From positions 3,720,001-3,784,000 of the forward strand of contig JAFFJZ010000020.1 in the NCBI GenBank assembly GCA_018340375.1: a DNA stretch of 64,000 nt. Reading direction: 5' to 3'. The notes beneath the pieces were generated by a model. It ran no database searches, was not told the DNA's origin, and worked only from the letters and a program-made list of their open reading frames with translations. Made by a program: the position numbers and the translations under genes. Source of the stretch: Gonatopus flavifemur. Taxonomy: Eukaryota; Arthropoda; Insecta; Hymenoptera; Dryinidae. Every line of letters starts with the position of its first letter. Positions within the stretch are counted from its first letter, which is position 1. This document shows positions 21,130 to 32,068 of this stretch, in pieces.

Positions 21130-21510
21130 TATATCATATCATTACAATAAACGTGTTTTTTCTGTACAAAAATTCCGGTTTCATACTTACACACCTGGTA
21201 GAAGGAACTTATTAACGTTTAGAAAAATCACTGTCAATTTAGGGAAAAACGGGATCACTGAGGAATATTTGTAGTGAGTCTATCAAAAATTTATAGTCAA
21301 AATATTAACAGTTGATAGTTTCATTGGTATTTTTCACAGTGAAACTATCAATTGTTAATACATCGACTACGGATTTTTAATAGACCCACTACGAATATTT
21401 TTCAGCGATCTTCATTTTCCCTGAATTGACAGTCATCTTTCTAAATAATAATAGACCCGGTCTTTCCGTGTATTGTCAGCATTTGCGGGACCTAAAAATT
21501 TTTATATGGG

Positions 21511-22079
21511 TATTTTTTTACTCTAAGAATATATATTTTTCTCTTACCTCAAGAAGATGTGTACTTGGGGTGAGTAAATTTCCCCCTTTTCACGCTATAT
21601 AGCTTTACATGGAGTAAATATTTGCTTCTTTTGAAGCAAATTTTCTTGGAAAATATCGGATTGGACTAGGTTAATCCAATATTTTTGTGATTTCAGATTC
21701 CTCCTCTCTGGGTGTGAAAGTGGAGGGAAGAGGCAGTTACTGCTAGCAAATCGCAATGAATTAACGTGGAATTTTTGCTGATTTAGATCTACATAGATCT
21801 AATTAGATCTGTTCAAATCTAAATAGATCTACATTTTCCATTTTTTAGGACTGGCAAGATCTAAGTAAATTTACGTAGATGTAAGTTTTCGGTTTAATTT
21901 GAATAGAATTCGAGCAACACCCGACAAATACGGAAGGACAAGCACGGTGGGTTCTCGAAAAATAATTGTTGTTGAATTGTCTGAGACCTCTAGGAGTTCA
22001 AGTTCTTGAGGGGAAAAATGTTTTGATTCGGATATAGTTTTTTGTCCCTTCGGATTCAAAACATTCATAATGTGATTTA
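21511..22079. other. No gene recognised
   Basis: Includes an AGATCT-word cluster at 21783-21880, probably a short word-array relic. Confidence 0.4.
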
Positions 22080-22564
22080 AAGGATGTCGAAATGATCTCA
22101 AATGCGTCGATTTCTGCCATCTTTTTGATATCTTTCTTGAGAGTTCTAAATGCTATCTACAAGATGTCACGAATCACTTTTAGATAGCATTCACAACTCT
22201 TGAGAAGATATCGAAAAGGTGGTACACTCTTAGAAAAGTTATCAGGTTTTTTGCATAAACAATTGATCAAACAGAATTCATAATGAAATATTCAATTCAA
22301 TCATATAATTCTCAATGCTCAGAATTTCATTCTTAATATTAAGAATTTCCTTCTTAATTTTGATAACATATTTGTAAAATTTGATGAACAAGTATCCCAT
22401 CTCAGTAAGAAATTGTGAAATTTCGTAACTCATATTAGATTTAAGAATCAGTATTGAATTCAATATGAAAATATGATATTTCGTAAAGAATTTCGTATCA
22501 AATTCAAGAACTTTTCTAACAGTATAGAAATCGACGCATTAGAAATCGTCTCGACATCTTTTAG
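22080..22564. mobile_element. Palindromic MITE with inner hairpin
   Basis: GGATGTCGAAATGATCTC and AATGCGTCGATTTCT near 22084-22119 are mirrored by AGAAATCGACGCATT and CGTCTCGACATC near 22526-22560. A second hairpin at 22115-22225 pairs GAGAGTTCTAAATGCTATCT with AGATAGCATTCACAACTC. Confidence 0.65.
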
Positions 22565-22567
22565 ATA

Positions 22568-22818
22568 CACCGTAAAAAATAATCGAAATTTTCCTATGTA
22601 TATCACCAGAAAATTCCAATCATTGATTGGGAAATCAATTTCCCATACATTTGTGTGAAATTTCCCATAAATTTATTTGGAAATTCCAAATTCTATGGGA
22701 TTTCCCCCAACATTTCACAGTGTATTTTCGGACAAGTTCGGAAAACTCCTAACACGTGTATGTGTTAATTACTCCACATAAATATATAGGAATTTCCCTA
22801 TACAGATTCTTTACAGTG
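22568..22818. mobile_element. TA-flanked MITE, CACTGTAAAAAAT family, copy 1
   Basis: The ends CACCGTAAAAAAT and TCTTTACAGTG are inverted and bordered by TA (22566-22567 and 22819-22820). It is a full-length homologue of 42971-43221 in the other orientation. GGAAATTTCCC-like words fill it. Confidence 0.85.
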
Positions 22819-22877
22819 TAACATTATTACAGTTTCCAATGTTGGCCGAAAAATTGTTTACTGGGATGAGCTGAGCC

Positions 22878-23035
22878 ATCGTTAAAAAATCTGATCAAAC
22901 CGATTGATTACCACTGATTCCGATGCAATAAACTGACTCAAGCTCATTAAAAATTGGATCTCAAGGGGTTTGAATCAGTTTATTGCATCGGAATCAATGA
23001 GAATCAGTCGGTTCAATGAGATTCTTTAACCAGGG
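22878..23035. mobile_element. MITE of the CCCTGGTTAAAGAAT type
   Basis: A palindrome with ATCGTTAAAAAATCTGATC at left against GATTCTTTAACCAGGG at right. GATTCCGATGCAATAAACTG is mirrored by CAGTTTATTGCATCGGAATC. Related ends occur at 29973, 41453-42722 and 52635-52849. Confidence 0.65.
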
Positions 23036-23090
23036 AAATAAGGCCTTAAATGGCCCGATTTTCAATCGAGCAAAAGCCACATACTACATG

Positions 23091-23254
23091 CAAGGGGAGA
23101 AAAGAATAGTATTATTTACCATGCTAACATAGTATTCGGCCTTATTTTATATAAAATCGTGATTGTTATTATGTAAGAATCACGATTTTATATAAAATAA
23201 GCCCGAATGCTATGTTAGCATGGTAAATATGACCATTCTTCTCTCTTCGTGTGT
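23091..23254. mobile_element. Palindromic MITE, same family as 11263-11520
   Basis: GAAAAGAATAGTATTATTT, ACCATGCTAACATAG and AAAATCGTGATT on the left pair with the right arm ending GGTAAATATGACCATTC. It is more compact than its relative because the centre is a perfect turn. Confidence 0.8.
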
Positions 23255-23400
23255 CATACATAATCCATCTTCCGCATTAGAATTGGATTTAAATTTGGAT
23301 ACTCTGACGTGAACTCAATAAACATAGCGTCTAAAATTTATTTAAGAGTGTAAGATATCTTTTAGACCATCGTCTAAGAGATGTGTAATGAACATCGCCA

Positions 23401-24104
23401 TTAAGGGGTTACACCTATTTGAACGGTCTGAAAAAAGCCTTCTTTGAGAAATTTTTTTCGTTATGATAAAATAAATCAATGGAAATAAAATTTTGCAGGT
23501 TTATTATACATATATTAAAGTATACAAAATGATTTTTTTTCAATTCCATTCTTCAAAATGGGGGATTTACAAATACTTTAAAATAACGTGTTTTTTTTGG
23601 AGTGGTCTACGGCAGGACAAATCCCATCTTTATTTTTGCACCTGGGACAAAAAAAAATTTTTTCATAATTTATATCGAATTTATCAGAGAAGTACACTCG
23701 ATTATTGGAGAATAATCATTTTTTGCAATTCGACACAAGTTCAAAGTGAAAACTTTTTTTTTTCACCAAAAAACCCGATCTTTAAACGTTTATAAAACAT
23801 GTAATCATCCATGAATCTCAAAAATCGTGTGTACTTCGCTGTAAAATCTATCTAAGAAGCTACAGTTGAAATTTCAAGTCGATTGAATCAAAACTGAAAG
23901 AGTTATTTGTCCTGCCGTTCTTTTAAAGTATTTGTAAATTCCCCATTTTGAGGAATGGAATTGAAGAAAAAATCATTTTGTATACTCAAATACATGTATA
24001 ATAAACCTGCAAAATTTTATTTCCATTGATTTAATTTATCACAACGAAAAAAAATCTCAAAGAAGGCTTTTTTTCAGACCGTTTAAATAGGTGTAACCCC
24101 TTAA
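23401..24104. mobile_element. Foldback element with TTAA ends
   Basis: TTAAGGGGTTACACC at 23401 is mirrored by GGTGTAACCCCTTAA ending at 24104. Arms of about 200 bp include AAATAAAATTTTGCAGGTTT opposite AAACCTGCAAAATTTTATTT. The enclosed ~300 bp has one chance frame without a domain. TTAA at both edges recalls piggyBac-type insertion, though the GGGG start is not the classical CCC. Confidence 0.75.
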
Positions 24105-24349
24105 AACATCATTGCTTGCTGAATGATCATTTAAATTCATAAAGATCAGCGTATGATTGAGATTTTTGAATCAAATTCGATCTCTTCCATGATATATTGT
24201 TTACAAATTAATCTTTCCAAGGTTTAATGTGTTATAAACAGTTTTATAATGTGATCAGTGTATATAAAAAAAGTAATAAAACATATACAATACAAAACGG
24301 AACAACCGTTCATTTGTTTTCACAGCTTCATATGTAACACATAAGTATA
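24105..24349. other. No gene recognised
   Basis: AT-rich spacer between two elements. Confidence 0.4.
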
Positions 24350-24779
24350 CAGGGTGGTCCATTTGAAGTGATATAGTCAAATATCTCGGAAACTAGTGGA
24401 GATGAGAAAAAATGTTCCAGATAAGAAGTTCAGGGTTCCAAGGGGGAAGTAGGATGCTGACCTTGAAAAATCCCTCAGAGATCATTTTGAAGGTCATTTA
24501 GGGGTCAAGATGGTTTTTTTAAATGGGACCCCCATTTTTTTATCATGGTATCGGAAAGCTGGTTTCAAACACTTTACGAAACACTGGTCACGTACCCCTT
24601 TCCGCCCATCGGGGTGCAGGGTATGGACCGTCGAAGTTATTGATGAACTACTCTTAGCGCTACTCAGGAACAACGACGTGGACGTGGTAGTTCTCTGTTC
24701 CCTCCGGAGTGCTTGATTATCGTGAGTCCCCTTGCCTCTCACATGTGGGGTGCTTGATTATTGTGAGTCCCCTTGCCTC

Positions 24780-24903
24780 TCACATGAGGGGTGCTTGATG
24801 CTGTTACAATAATTGCTCGAAGTTACCCCCCTCTGCCTGGATACATGATCCTGGTATGTTAGCACAAACAGTGCGGATGCGATCGATCATGTCCTCCCTC
24901 ATT
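24780..24903 (-). repeat. Inverted duplicate of transposase 3' coding sequence in the left arm
   Basis: The reverse complement of this stretch reads GACATGATCGATCGCATCC, CGCACTGTTTGTG, ATCCAGGCAGAGG and GAGCAATTATTGTAACAG, matching 26376-26520 including the transposase stop codon. About 40 bp present on the right (starting GTGTTTCTGAAG) is deleted in this copy. The left inverted end therefore appears to be derived from the right end. Confidence 0.85.
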
Positions 24904-25459
24904 CACAAAAAAACTTCCAAATTTTTTTGGTAAATCTGCAAACAAATTTTTTACAATGTAACTCTCTTTGGGGAATTCTTTGGAAGCTCGAAGGATTTTT
25001 GTATCCGTTCGAATGTGCATCCTAATCGACGTTATGTGGTATGGTCAATACTTCCAATGTTTCCAGCAACGTTTCAACAATTTTTGAGAGTCGATACTCA
25101 TTTATAACCCTCATTCAATCAAATAGAATAATTCATTCGATTTGAAACGCAATAATCGTAATAAATCGTACACATTTCTGCCAACCATAATAAGCAGAGA
25201 CTCAGTGTTCCCGTTTGTTCAGTTGACGTTTTTTTTCCAATGAAATTAACTCTAATCTGCATTGAAATCAGTCCCGATCTTCGGAGAAAAGCGATGAACA
25301 TCGAATTTCTGTTTATTATGGTTGGTTATGTGGATGATTACGGAAATACGTGATCATTTAAACACTGGTTCTAAACTCAGACCATCACAATCGTTCTTCT
25401 TCTTTGCATATTCAATCATCTACGTTTATCAAGTTATTCCATTCGATTCAATCGAAGAA

Positions 25460-26517
25460 ATGAATCACTATCCACCCTCTGAAATTATTGATATGATGCT
25501 TGTGCTTGGCTCATGTCACAATAATTACAACGAAGCCGCAAGAGTTTACCGGGATCGGTATCCCGATCGCCGCATCGCACACCCCACGACCATCCGTCGA
25601 CTCAAATTGAGGGCTCGACGAGGAGTATTGCAGCGAGATCTAAGACATCACCGGTACGATGAGAATGATATCCGTGCACTCACCATATTGGAACTTATCC
25701 ACTTGGACCCTCATGTTAGTAGCAGATCGTTGGCACGAATAACTGGTATACCCCGGACTACTGTTTTGAGAATCTTGAAGCATGTCAAATATCGACCATA
25801 CCACATTACGTTAACTCAAGCTCTCACTCCAAACGACATGAGACTTCGAATTAGATTCTGCAACTGGGCACGAGCAAGGCTGGTTGACGATCCTCAATTC
25901 TTCGACTATGTAATGTTCTCCGACGAAGCATCTTTTCAGAGCACTGGGCATTTGAATAGACACAACTCTCATTACTGGTCGGATGTTAATCCGCATTGGT
26001 ATCGAGCAATCGACAAACAACATCGTTGGAGCGTAAATGTGTGGTGCGGGATCGTCAATGGCTATTTAGTCGGTCCACATTTCTTCAACGGCACTTTGAA
26101 CGGCCCCATGTTTCTGGAATTTCTGGCGGATCATTTACCAGGCTTGCTTGAGGATCTGGATGTAAAAACAAGGCAGACGATGTGGGTCCAACCAGATGGA
26201 GCGCCACCCCATTACGCATTGATCGTGAGACAATACCTTGATCATCATTTCCCGGGGAGGTGGATTTGACGAGGTGGGCCAGTTCCGTGGCCTCCACGCT
26301 GCCCCGACTTGACATCTCCCGACGTTTTCTTGTGGGGATTTCTGAGGACGAAATATTCAAGGCCCAACCAACAACGAGGGTGGACATGATCGATCGCATC
26401 CGCACTGTTTGTGCCAACATACCGCGATCAGTGTTTCTGAAGACGGTTGCAAATTTTCGGCGAAGACTGGGATTATGTATCCAGGCAGAGGCGGGTAATT
26501 TCGAGCAATTATTGTAA
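25460..26517 (+). pseudogene. DUF4817-type Tc1/mariner transposase (DD41D), one stop and one frameshift
   Basis: The ATG at 25460 begins MNHYPPSEIIDMM, the typical start of the DUF4817 HTH found in many insect transposases (continuing YNEAARVYRDRYPDR). A second HTH follows (SSRSLARITGIPRTTVLRIL). The catalytic Asp residues are in VMFSDEASF, WVQPDGAPPHY and TSPDVFLWG. Counting through one TGA (26267-26269, just after GRWI), 41 residues separate the second and third Asp, the spacing of the DD41D group. A frameshift near 26350-26376 moves the end (VDMIDRIRTVCANIP to the TAA at 26517) into another frame. It would be about 350 residues, a normal size. An earlier ORF start at 25322 is possible but lacks support. 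Confidence 0.9.
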
Positions 26518-26973
26518 CAGCATCAAGCACCCCTCATGTGAGAGGCAAGGTGACTCACAATAATCAAGCACCCCACATGTGAGAGGCAAGGGGACTCACG
26601 ATAATCAAGCACTCCGGAGCGAACAGAGAACTACCACGTCCACGTCGTTGTTCCTGAGTAGCGCTAAGAGTAGTTCATCAATAACTTCGACGGTCCATAC
26701 CCTGCACCCCGATGGGCGGAAAGGGGTGCGTGACCAGTGTTTCGTAAAGGGATTCAAACCAGCTTCCCCATGCCATGATAAAAAAATGGGGGTCCCATTT
26801 AAAAAAACCATCTTGACCCCTGAATGACCATCAAAATGACCTCTGAGGGGTTTTTCAAGGTCAGCATCATACTTCCCCCTTGGAACCCTGAACTTTTTAT
26901 CTGGAACATTTTTTTCCATCTCCACTAGTTTCCGAGATATTTGACTATATCACTTCAAATGGACCACCCTGTA

Positions 26974-27714
26974 TAAACAATTGTTACCGGAGATAATACA
27001 GAAACGAATATACGTGAAAGTACATCATACTACTTAAACAAGTACGTCAACTCTCATGTGAACTACAAGACTTGACCGTCTATACATTCATTATCACGAT
27101 GTATATTTGGTGTAGAACGCGCGAACTCGTTATATAACCTCCGTTGCACCTTTCCTATTATTACACGCGTTCTTGATGTCACATATGCACTTTTCATGTA
27201 TCATTCAATTCAATTTTCCTACTGAGGTGACTGACCAAGTGCTTGACGATCGTAGTAATTTTCAAATATCATCACTGGATACTCTATCAATTGTAGTTTT
27301 GCAATGCAAATTTGCAATTGAATCCGATTCATCAGGAGTACATGCTGAGTATATTTGTATATACTGCCGTTCGAAAGTTTGAAATCACCTGTCGGAAGAA
27401 AAATGGATTTTTCAAGTTTTCAGATGGCAGCGGAAAAAAGATAAATCCAAAAAATTTTCCCTATACAGAATACCTTAGGGAGAGAACTTGTTTCCCTCTT
27501 ATGCACTTTCGATACAATTGATGTTTTCAAAGTTACCCTATGTTTTCCAGAAACTGGTTTTTCCATAAAATCACTATAACTCAGTGAGAAAAAGAGATGA
27601 AAGAATGATCCATAAAACGTTCTCCAGGTGTTGCTCTTCCTCATTATCATTTGTTTCATTGGGTAGCTTATAGCTTGTTTGAGCAGAAGTTAATTCTCTA
27701 GTAGAAGAATTCCA
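26974..27714. other. No gene recognised
   Basis: Only short chance frames; no repeats that I could pair. Confidence 0.4.
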
Positions 27715-28741
27715 TTAACCCATTAACGCCCAAGCGCCTCAATTTTGTGTCAACTTTTCGACACGATTTGTAATGTTATTGGCCTCCAAAAATTCAGTTT
27801 TCACATATTTTGGCGTGAAATTTTATGCTCTTTCAGGATCCGTGGTCAAAATTATGATTAGACCCCTAGGAAAAAAGATATGGCCGATTGAAACTCAAAA
27901 AACGTGAAAATTGGAAAAAAAAAGAATTTTCTTGATTTTTTTTCATAATGTTATCGTCGATAATTTGTGCTCTCATTATGGACAAAGGTGGACAAAATAC
28001 TTCAGGTTTGAGAGGAGATTTTTGTTATGCAAGTGAAAGCGCTTTTTTTTTACAAAATGGCGGCAATAACGTAAAAATTTCATGAAAAACATTACCTATT
28101 TTTTTTCTCGAAAACTATGGACTTGATCAAAAAATTCAAACGAACAAAAATGTCTTATAATTAGTCAAGGAATACTCAACAATTTTTTCAAATATTTTTG
28201 ACACGTTTTCGAAAAATCAGATTTTCCGAATTTTCAAAAAAATTTTAAATCGTCTCAAAAAATTCTAAAAAAATTTGTGAGTGTTCCTCGACTGATTCTA
28301 AGACACTTTTGTTCCCATAAACTTTTCGATAGAATCTAGTTTTCGAGAAAAAAAAATAAGTAATGTTTTTCATGAAATTTTTACGTTATTGCCGCCATTT
28401 TGTAAAAAAAAGCGATTTCACTTCGATAACAAAAATCTCCTCTTGCACCTGAAGTATTTTGTCCACCTTTGTCTATAATTAGAGCACAAATTATTGGCGA
28501 TAAAATTATGAAAAAAAATCAAGAAAATTTTTTTTTCTCAATTTTCACGTTTTTTGAGTCCAAATCGACCATATCTTTTTTCCTGGAGGTCCCATCATAA
28601 TTTTGACTACGGATCCTGAAAGAGCATAGAATTTCACGCCAAAATATGTGAAAACTGGATTTTTTCAAAGACGATAACATTACAAATAATCGCGTCGAAA
28701 AGTTGACACAAGATCGAGGCGCTTGGGCGTTAATGGGTTAA
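27715..28741. mobile_element. Palindromic TTAA element, copy 1 (piggyBac-like MITE)
   Basis: TTAACCCATTAACGCC at 27715 mirrors GGCGTTAATGGGTTAA ending at 28741. Almost the whole ~1 kb is two ~500 bp arms of one palindrome; for example GGATCCGTGGTCAAAATTAT pairs with ATAATTTTGACTACGGATCC. TTAA followed by CCC matches the known borders of piggyBac-superfamily transposons. There is no coding capacity of its own. Confidence 0.85.
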
Positions 28742-29025
28742 AGAAAAAAAATAAAAATAGTTAATTCCTGAGGAAAATTTTTCTGTGGGTTGAAATTAGG
28801 TTCTTCGAATTCAAGAAGGAATATATTTCTGTTTCAATTAAAAAATTTTCCTTCCAATCTGATGAACTGAATTATTTTCCATTAACATATTCATTAGAAT
28901 GAGGGCAAGGAGAAATTCCTTTCAATCTAAAAAAAATTGGGTTCTCAGTGTAAGATTTCAGAGGCATTCAGATTCAAACTCGATTTATTACATGTTTTAG
29001 GATCGAAACTTAATCTCCGAATCGA

Positions 29026-29851
29026 TTAACCCATTAACGCCCAACCACCTCGATCTTGTGTCAACTTTTCGACGCGATTATTTGTAATGTCATCGTCTTT
29101 GGAAAAATCCAGTTTTCACATATTTTGGCGTGAAATTCTATGCTCTTTCAGGATCCGTGGTCAAAATTATGATGAGATCTCTAGGAAACAGATATGGCCG
29201 ATTTAGACTCAAAAAACGTGAAAATTGAGAAAAAAAAATTTTCTTGATTTTTTTTCATAAGGTTATCGCCAATAATTTGTGCTCTTATTATGGACGAAGG
29301 TGGACAAAATACTTCAGGTGCAAGAGAAGATTTTTGTTATCGAAGTGAAATCGCTTTTTTTTACAAAATGGCGGCAATAACGTAAAAATTTCTTGAAAAA
29401 CATTACTTATTTTTTTTTCTCGAAAACTACATTCTATCGAAAAGTTTATGGGAACAAAAGTGTCTTAGAATCGGTCGAGGAACACTCACAAATTTTTTTA
29501 GAATTTTTTGAGACGATTTAAATTTTTTTGAAAATTCGGAAAATCTGATTTTTCGAAAACGTGTCAAAAATATTTGAAAAAATTGTTGAGTATTCCTTGA
29601 CTAATTATAAGACATTTTCGTTCGTTTGAATTCTTTGATCAAGTCCATAGTTTTCGAGAAAAAAAATAGGTAATGTTTTTCATGAAATTTTTACGTTATT
29701 GCCGCCATTTTGTAAAAAAAAGCGATTTCACTTGGATAACAAAAATCTCCTCTCAAACCTGAAGTATTTTGTCCACCTTTGTCCATAATGAGAGCACAAA
29801 TTATCGACAATAACATTATGAAAAAAAGGCGCTTGGGCGTTAATGGGTTAA
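29026..29851. mobile_element. Palindromic TTAA element, copy 2, with an arm deletion
   Basis: Same family and ends as 27715-28741. The left arm is complete. The right arm lacks about 200 bp, so AACATTATGAAAAAAA is followed directly by GGCGCTTGGGCGTTAATGGG. This shows that the perfectly palindromic structure decays by deletion in one arm. Confidence 0.85.
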
Positions 29852-29973
29852 ACCGATTGATTCTCATCGATTCCGATACAGAAATTAGAAAATTGATTTT
29901 CATTGGGTTTGAATGAATTTCCTGCATTGGAATCAATAAGGACTAATCGGTTCAATGCAATTTTCTAACCAGG
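29852..29973. mobile_element. Partial MITE abutting the TTAA element
   Basis: AACCGATTGATTCTCATCGA is mirrored by the CAATAAGGACTAATCGGTT end. The right end TTTTCTAACCAGGG matches the CCCTGGTTA family. The left terminus is not found, so it was probably cut off by the insertion of the TTAA element. Confidence 0.5.
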
Positions 29974-30185
29974 GCTTCTTACGAAAATTGTAAGACATGG
30001 GCCGATTCTTGGATGACAGCCGGCCCGAAAGATGGTGGAAAGTAGTAAAAAGGGATGGGAAACACGTAAATTAATGTATTTTTTGTTTGATTTTTATTAC
30101 AAAAACGCTGTGAATTGATTCCAATTCCTAATAGATTTTTCTGAAAGTTTTGCTTTCCAATGTTTTCGTGTTGCCAACGCGAAGT

Positions 30186-31392
30186 ACCTATGTAAAAATC
30201 TTCACGTTCCAACAATACTAACGCAGGAATGTAGCTAGGTGTAAGGCTGAGAACCAATGCTAGGCAATCTACGTAAAGGCAAGAGCAATTGACAATGGTC
30301 TAACCTTTCTGACCTTCGTTGATGCACCATTGATGCAGGCTGTGCCACGCCTGGCTCATCCTTCAATCAATATTGCCTGGAGAAAAAGTGATTTCACAGA
30401 AGAGTCTTGAGCGCATGGCGGGATCTTGTCTCAAGCATTAAACAATTCTTGATGACAGTGGATTTTCATGTTGCACTAAGCATGGGTGCACCGAAAAAAA
30501 TAATTAGTTACCCTTACTCCAAATTAGTTCCAGCAACTGGATACAGTTGTTGATATTTGGGTAACTAAAACGGGTGTTGGCTCAACTAAATTCAAAGTAA
30601 ATTTCTCTGACTTAAGTTGCTGTTACTAATTTGAAGTTGCCCTTACTACAGCTTTTATTACCGGCTTCTATCCTTTTATTACTCGGAACTAATTTTCACA
30701 ACTAACTTCAGTTCATTCGGTCAAATAAATTATTTTCTTCGGTGTGGTAGCTTGGCCCAGCTTAGGCAATGGATTGACTCAGCTTGGCTCAGCTTTGCCC
30801 AGAGTACAACTCCTTCTTCAAGCGACAAATTGCAGTAACTGTCGCCAAGGTGTTGTTTGTTTCTTGCGAGTGGCAAGTCAAACCTTCAATGACTACATAA
30901 GTCTCCTCTGAAGATTCCATGACAGAAAGGATTCTTCAACTGTTCTAGGACGCGTCTCCTTCAATGCCAGGACCACCGGGTTCGCATCATCCAACAGTAT
31001 TAACTGATCAGAAGAATTATTTGTCGAAGTTCTCGGAATTTTCTGGCAATTATTTCATTCATATCGAAATTACAGAATGGATGTTCTTTTTTCAATTTTG
31101 ACCTACAATAAGAAATAAAAGTGACCATCGGCGTGAGATGGGCGCAACACTGCCGCAACCTTGCGACTGGGTTGGCTCTTCTCTGACAAAAAAATGCTTG
31201 TATTGTTTGCCATTGATGGCAAATGCTATCACAACCCAATACCCAGTGTTGGGCTTTGATTGTAGAAACCATTGGGCTCAAGCCCTAATGATGTTGTCAT
31301 TTTAGACCTGCACCATGCTTGTTAACCTAGGCTCGGCCCATTTTGATGAGCTTTGCGTCAGCCTAACGCCCATGGTAAATTTTTACTTGGGT
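30186..31392. mobile_element. Candidate word-array element
   Basis: ACCTATGTAAAAAT at 30186 is loosely mirrored by ATTTTTACTTGGGT at the right. Words such as GCCCAGC, CTCAGCTTGGC and CGCCAAGG are scattered near the ends. The inverted repeat is short, so the boundary is tentative. Confidence 0.35.
30489..30744. mobile_element. MITE with CACCGAA ends
   Basis: CACCGAAAAAAATAATTA at left and TAAATTATTTTCTTCGGTG at right are inverted. GTTACCCTTACT, AGTTGCC and AACTAATTT words fill the interior. Confidence 0.65.
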
Positions 31393-32068
31393 AATTATGA
31401 ACTTCTTCAAGTCAATTTCATTGGAATTTCTCTAAAACTTCGCCTGAATTTTTATGCGCTGTTTCATCTTAACATTCATCTGGAATTTTTTATGTATGCT
31501 TCTCAGGATTGAAATGGATTTCGATACAGATCGACTCGCTGTGACATGATGATGCATCATTCGAAAGTATATTTATATACGCATGAAATCATACGTTCAA
31601 GTACCTGCAGAGAAAAATTCTATGACTTTGAGTCCATTTGAAGAAATAGATCGATCTTTGGTCGTGAAAGGTGTACAGCAATTGCATCATCACTTTCAGC
31701 GCGAGTGAATCGAGTTATTGAAGTAGATAATCGAAGTCACAGATAAAGTATGAACTTTATTCAAACATTTATTCCCCGTATGAGATCTCTTCGATTCCTA
31801 ATATCGCTGCACATTTATCCTTCTAATTCCTCTTGATTGCTCTCCCATGTTTTTCTTCTTTCCATTTCGATAGTAGGGAACCATATATCTCTCAAATTCA
31901 TAGGATGAAGGTTCATCGATCACATGAGTCCGTATACAATTATATTTTATTATCGAATGTTTTAATAATCTCTTCTGCGTTCTACACCACCAGTTTTTTC
32001 GTACGTCGGACTTTGATTCAATTAGACTTAATTGAGGAATTGTTGACACAACCCATCATGATTCACAC
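31393..32068. other. No gene recognised
   Basis: Two short open frames around 31800-32070 overlap on opposite strands. Neither shows a domain or splice context. Confidence 0.4.

Larger units (their letters stand above)
19791..21198 (+). mobile_element. Mariner element 3, nearly intact
   Basis: The right end reads AATTCCGGTTTCATACTTACA then CACCTGG before TA (21199-21200) when split into pieces. The left end is its reverse complement, CCATGTGTGTAAG from 19791 after TA (19789-19790), but is split at an internal TA by a 108 bp hairpin before resuming with TGAAACCGGAATTT at 19916. Without the hairpin and its duplicated TA the element is about 1.3 kb, the usual mariner length. Confidence 0.88.
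19772..21470. mobile_element. Palindromic MITE split by mariner 3
   Basis: CACGGAAAGACCGGGTC at 19772 pairs with GACCCGGTCTTTCCGTG ending at 21470, bordered by TA on both sides. Long arms continue after the mariner (from 21201), for example CTGTCAATTTAGGGAAAA opposite TTTTCCCTGAATTGACAG, and AACAGTTGATAGTTTC opposite GAAACTATCAATTGTT. The direct repeat unit A supplies the empty target site. Confidence 0.85.
19359..21510. repeat. Direct repeat unit B, interrupted by nested transposons
   Basis: Matches unit A from its start to 19771 and resumes at 21471 with TATTGTCAGC through TTTTTATATGGG at 21510. The two halves meet exactly at the TA bordering the MITE 19772-21470. Confidence 0.85.
24350..26971 (+). 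mobile_element. Tc1/mariner-superfamily DD41D-type transposon with ~500-600 bp inverted ends
   Basis: CAGGGTGGTCCATTT at 24350 and its reverse complement ending at 26971 are bordered by TA (24348-24349 and 26972-26973). The arms (24350-24903 and 26367-26971) are highly similar, far longer than the 20-30 bp of ordinary mariners. Within each outer arm a ~50 bp block containing CCTTGCCTCTCACATG is repeated in tandem. The innermost part of the left arm is an inverted copy of the 3' end of the transposase coding region. The element holds one transposase pseudogene. Confidence 0.9.

Noticed and set aside
25322..25459. N-terminal extension of the DD41D transposase
   Set aside because: The sequence before 25460 lacks family similarity as far as I can tell; DUF4817 proteins typically begin just before the Pro-Ser/Thr-x-E block.
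24494..26925. Similar 82-106 codon frames at both ends of the DD41D element
   Set aside because: They lie in the inverted terminal arms and mirror each other; they are TIR sequence, not genes.
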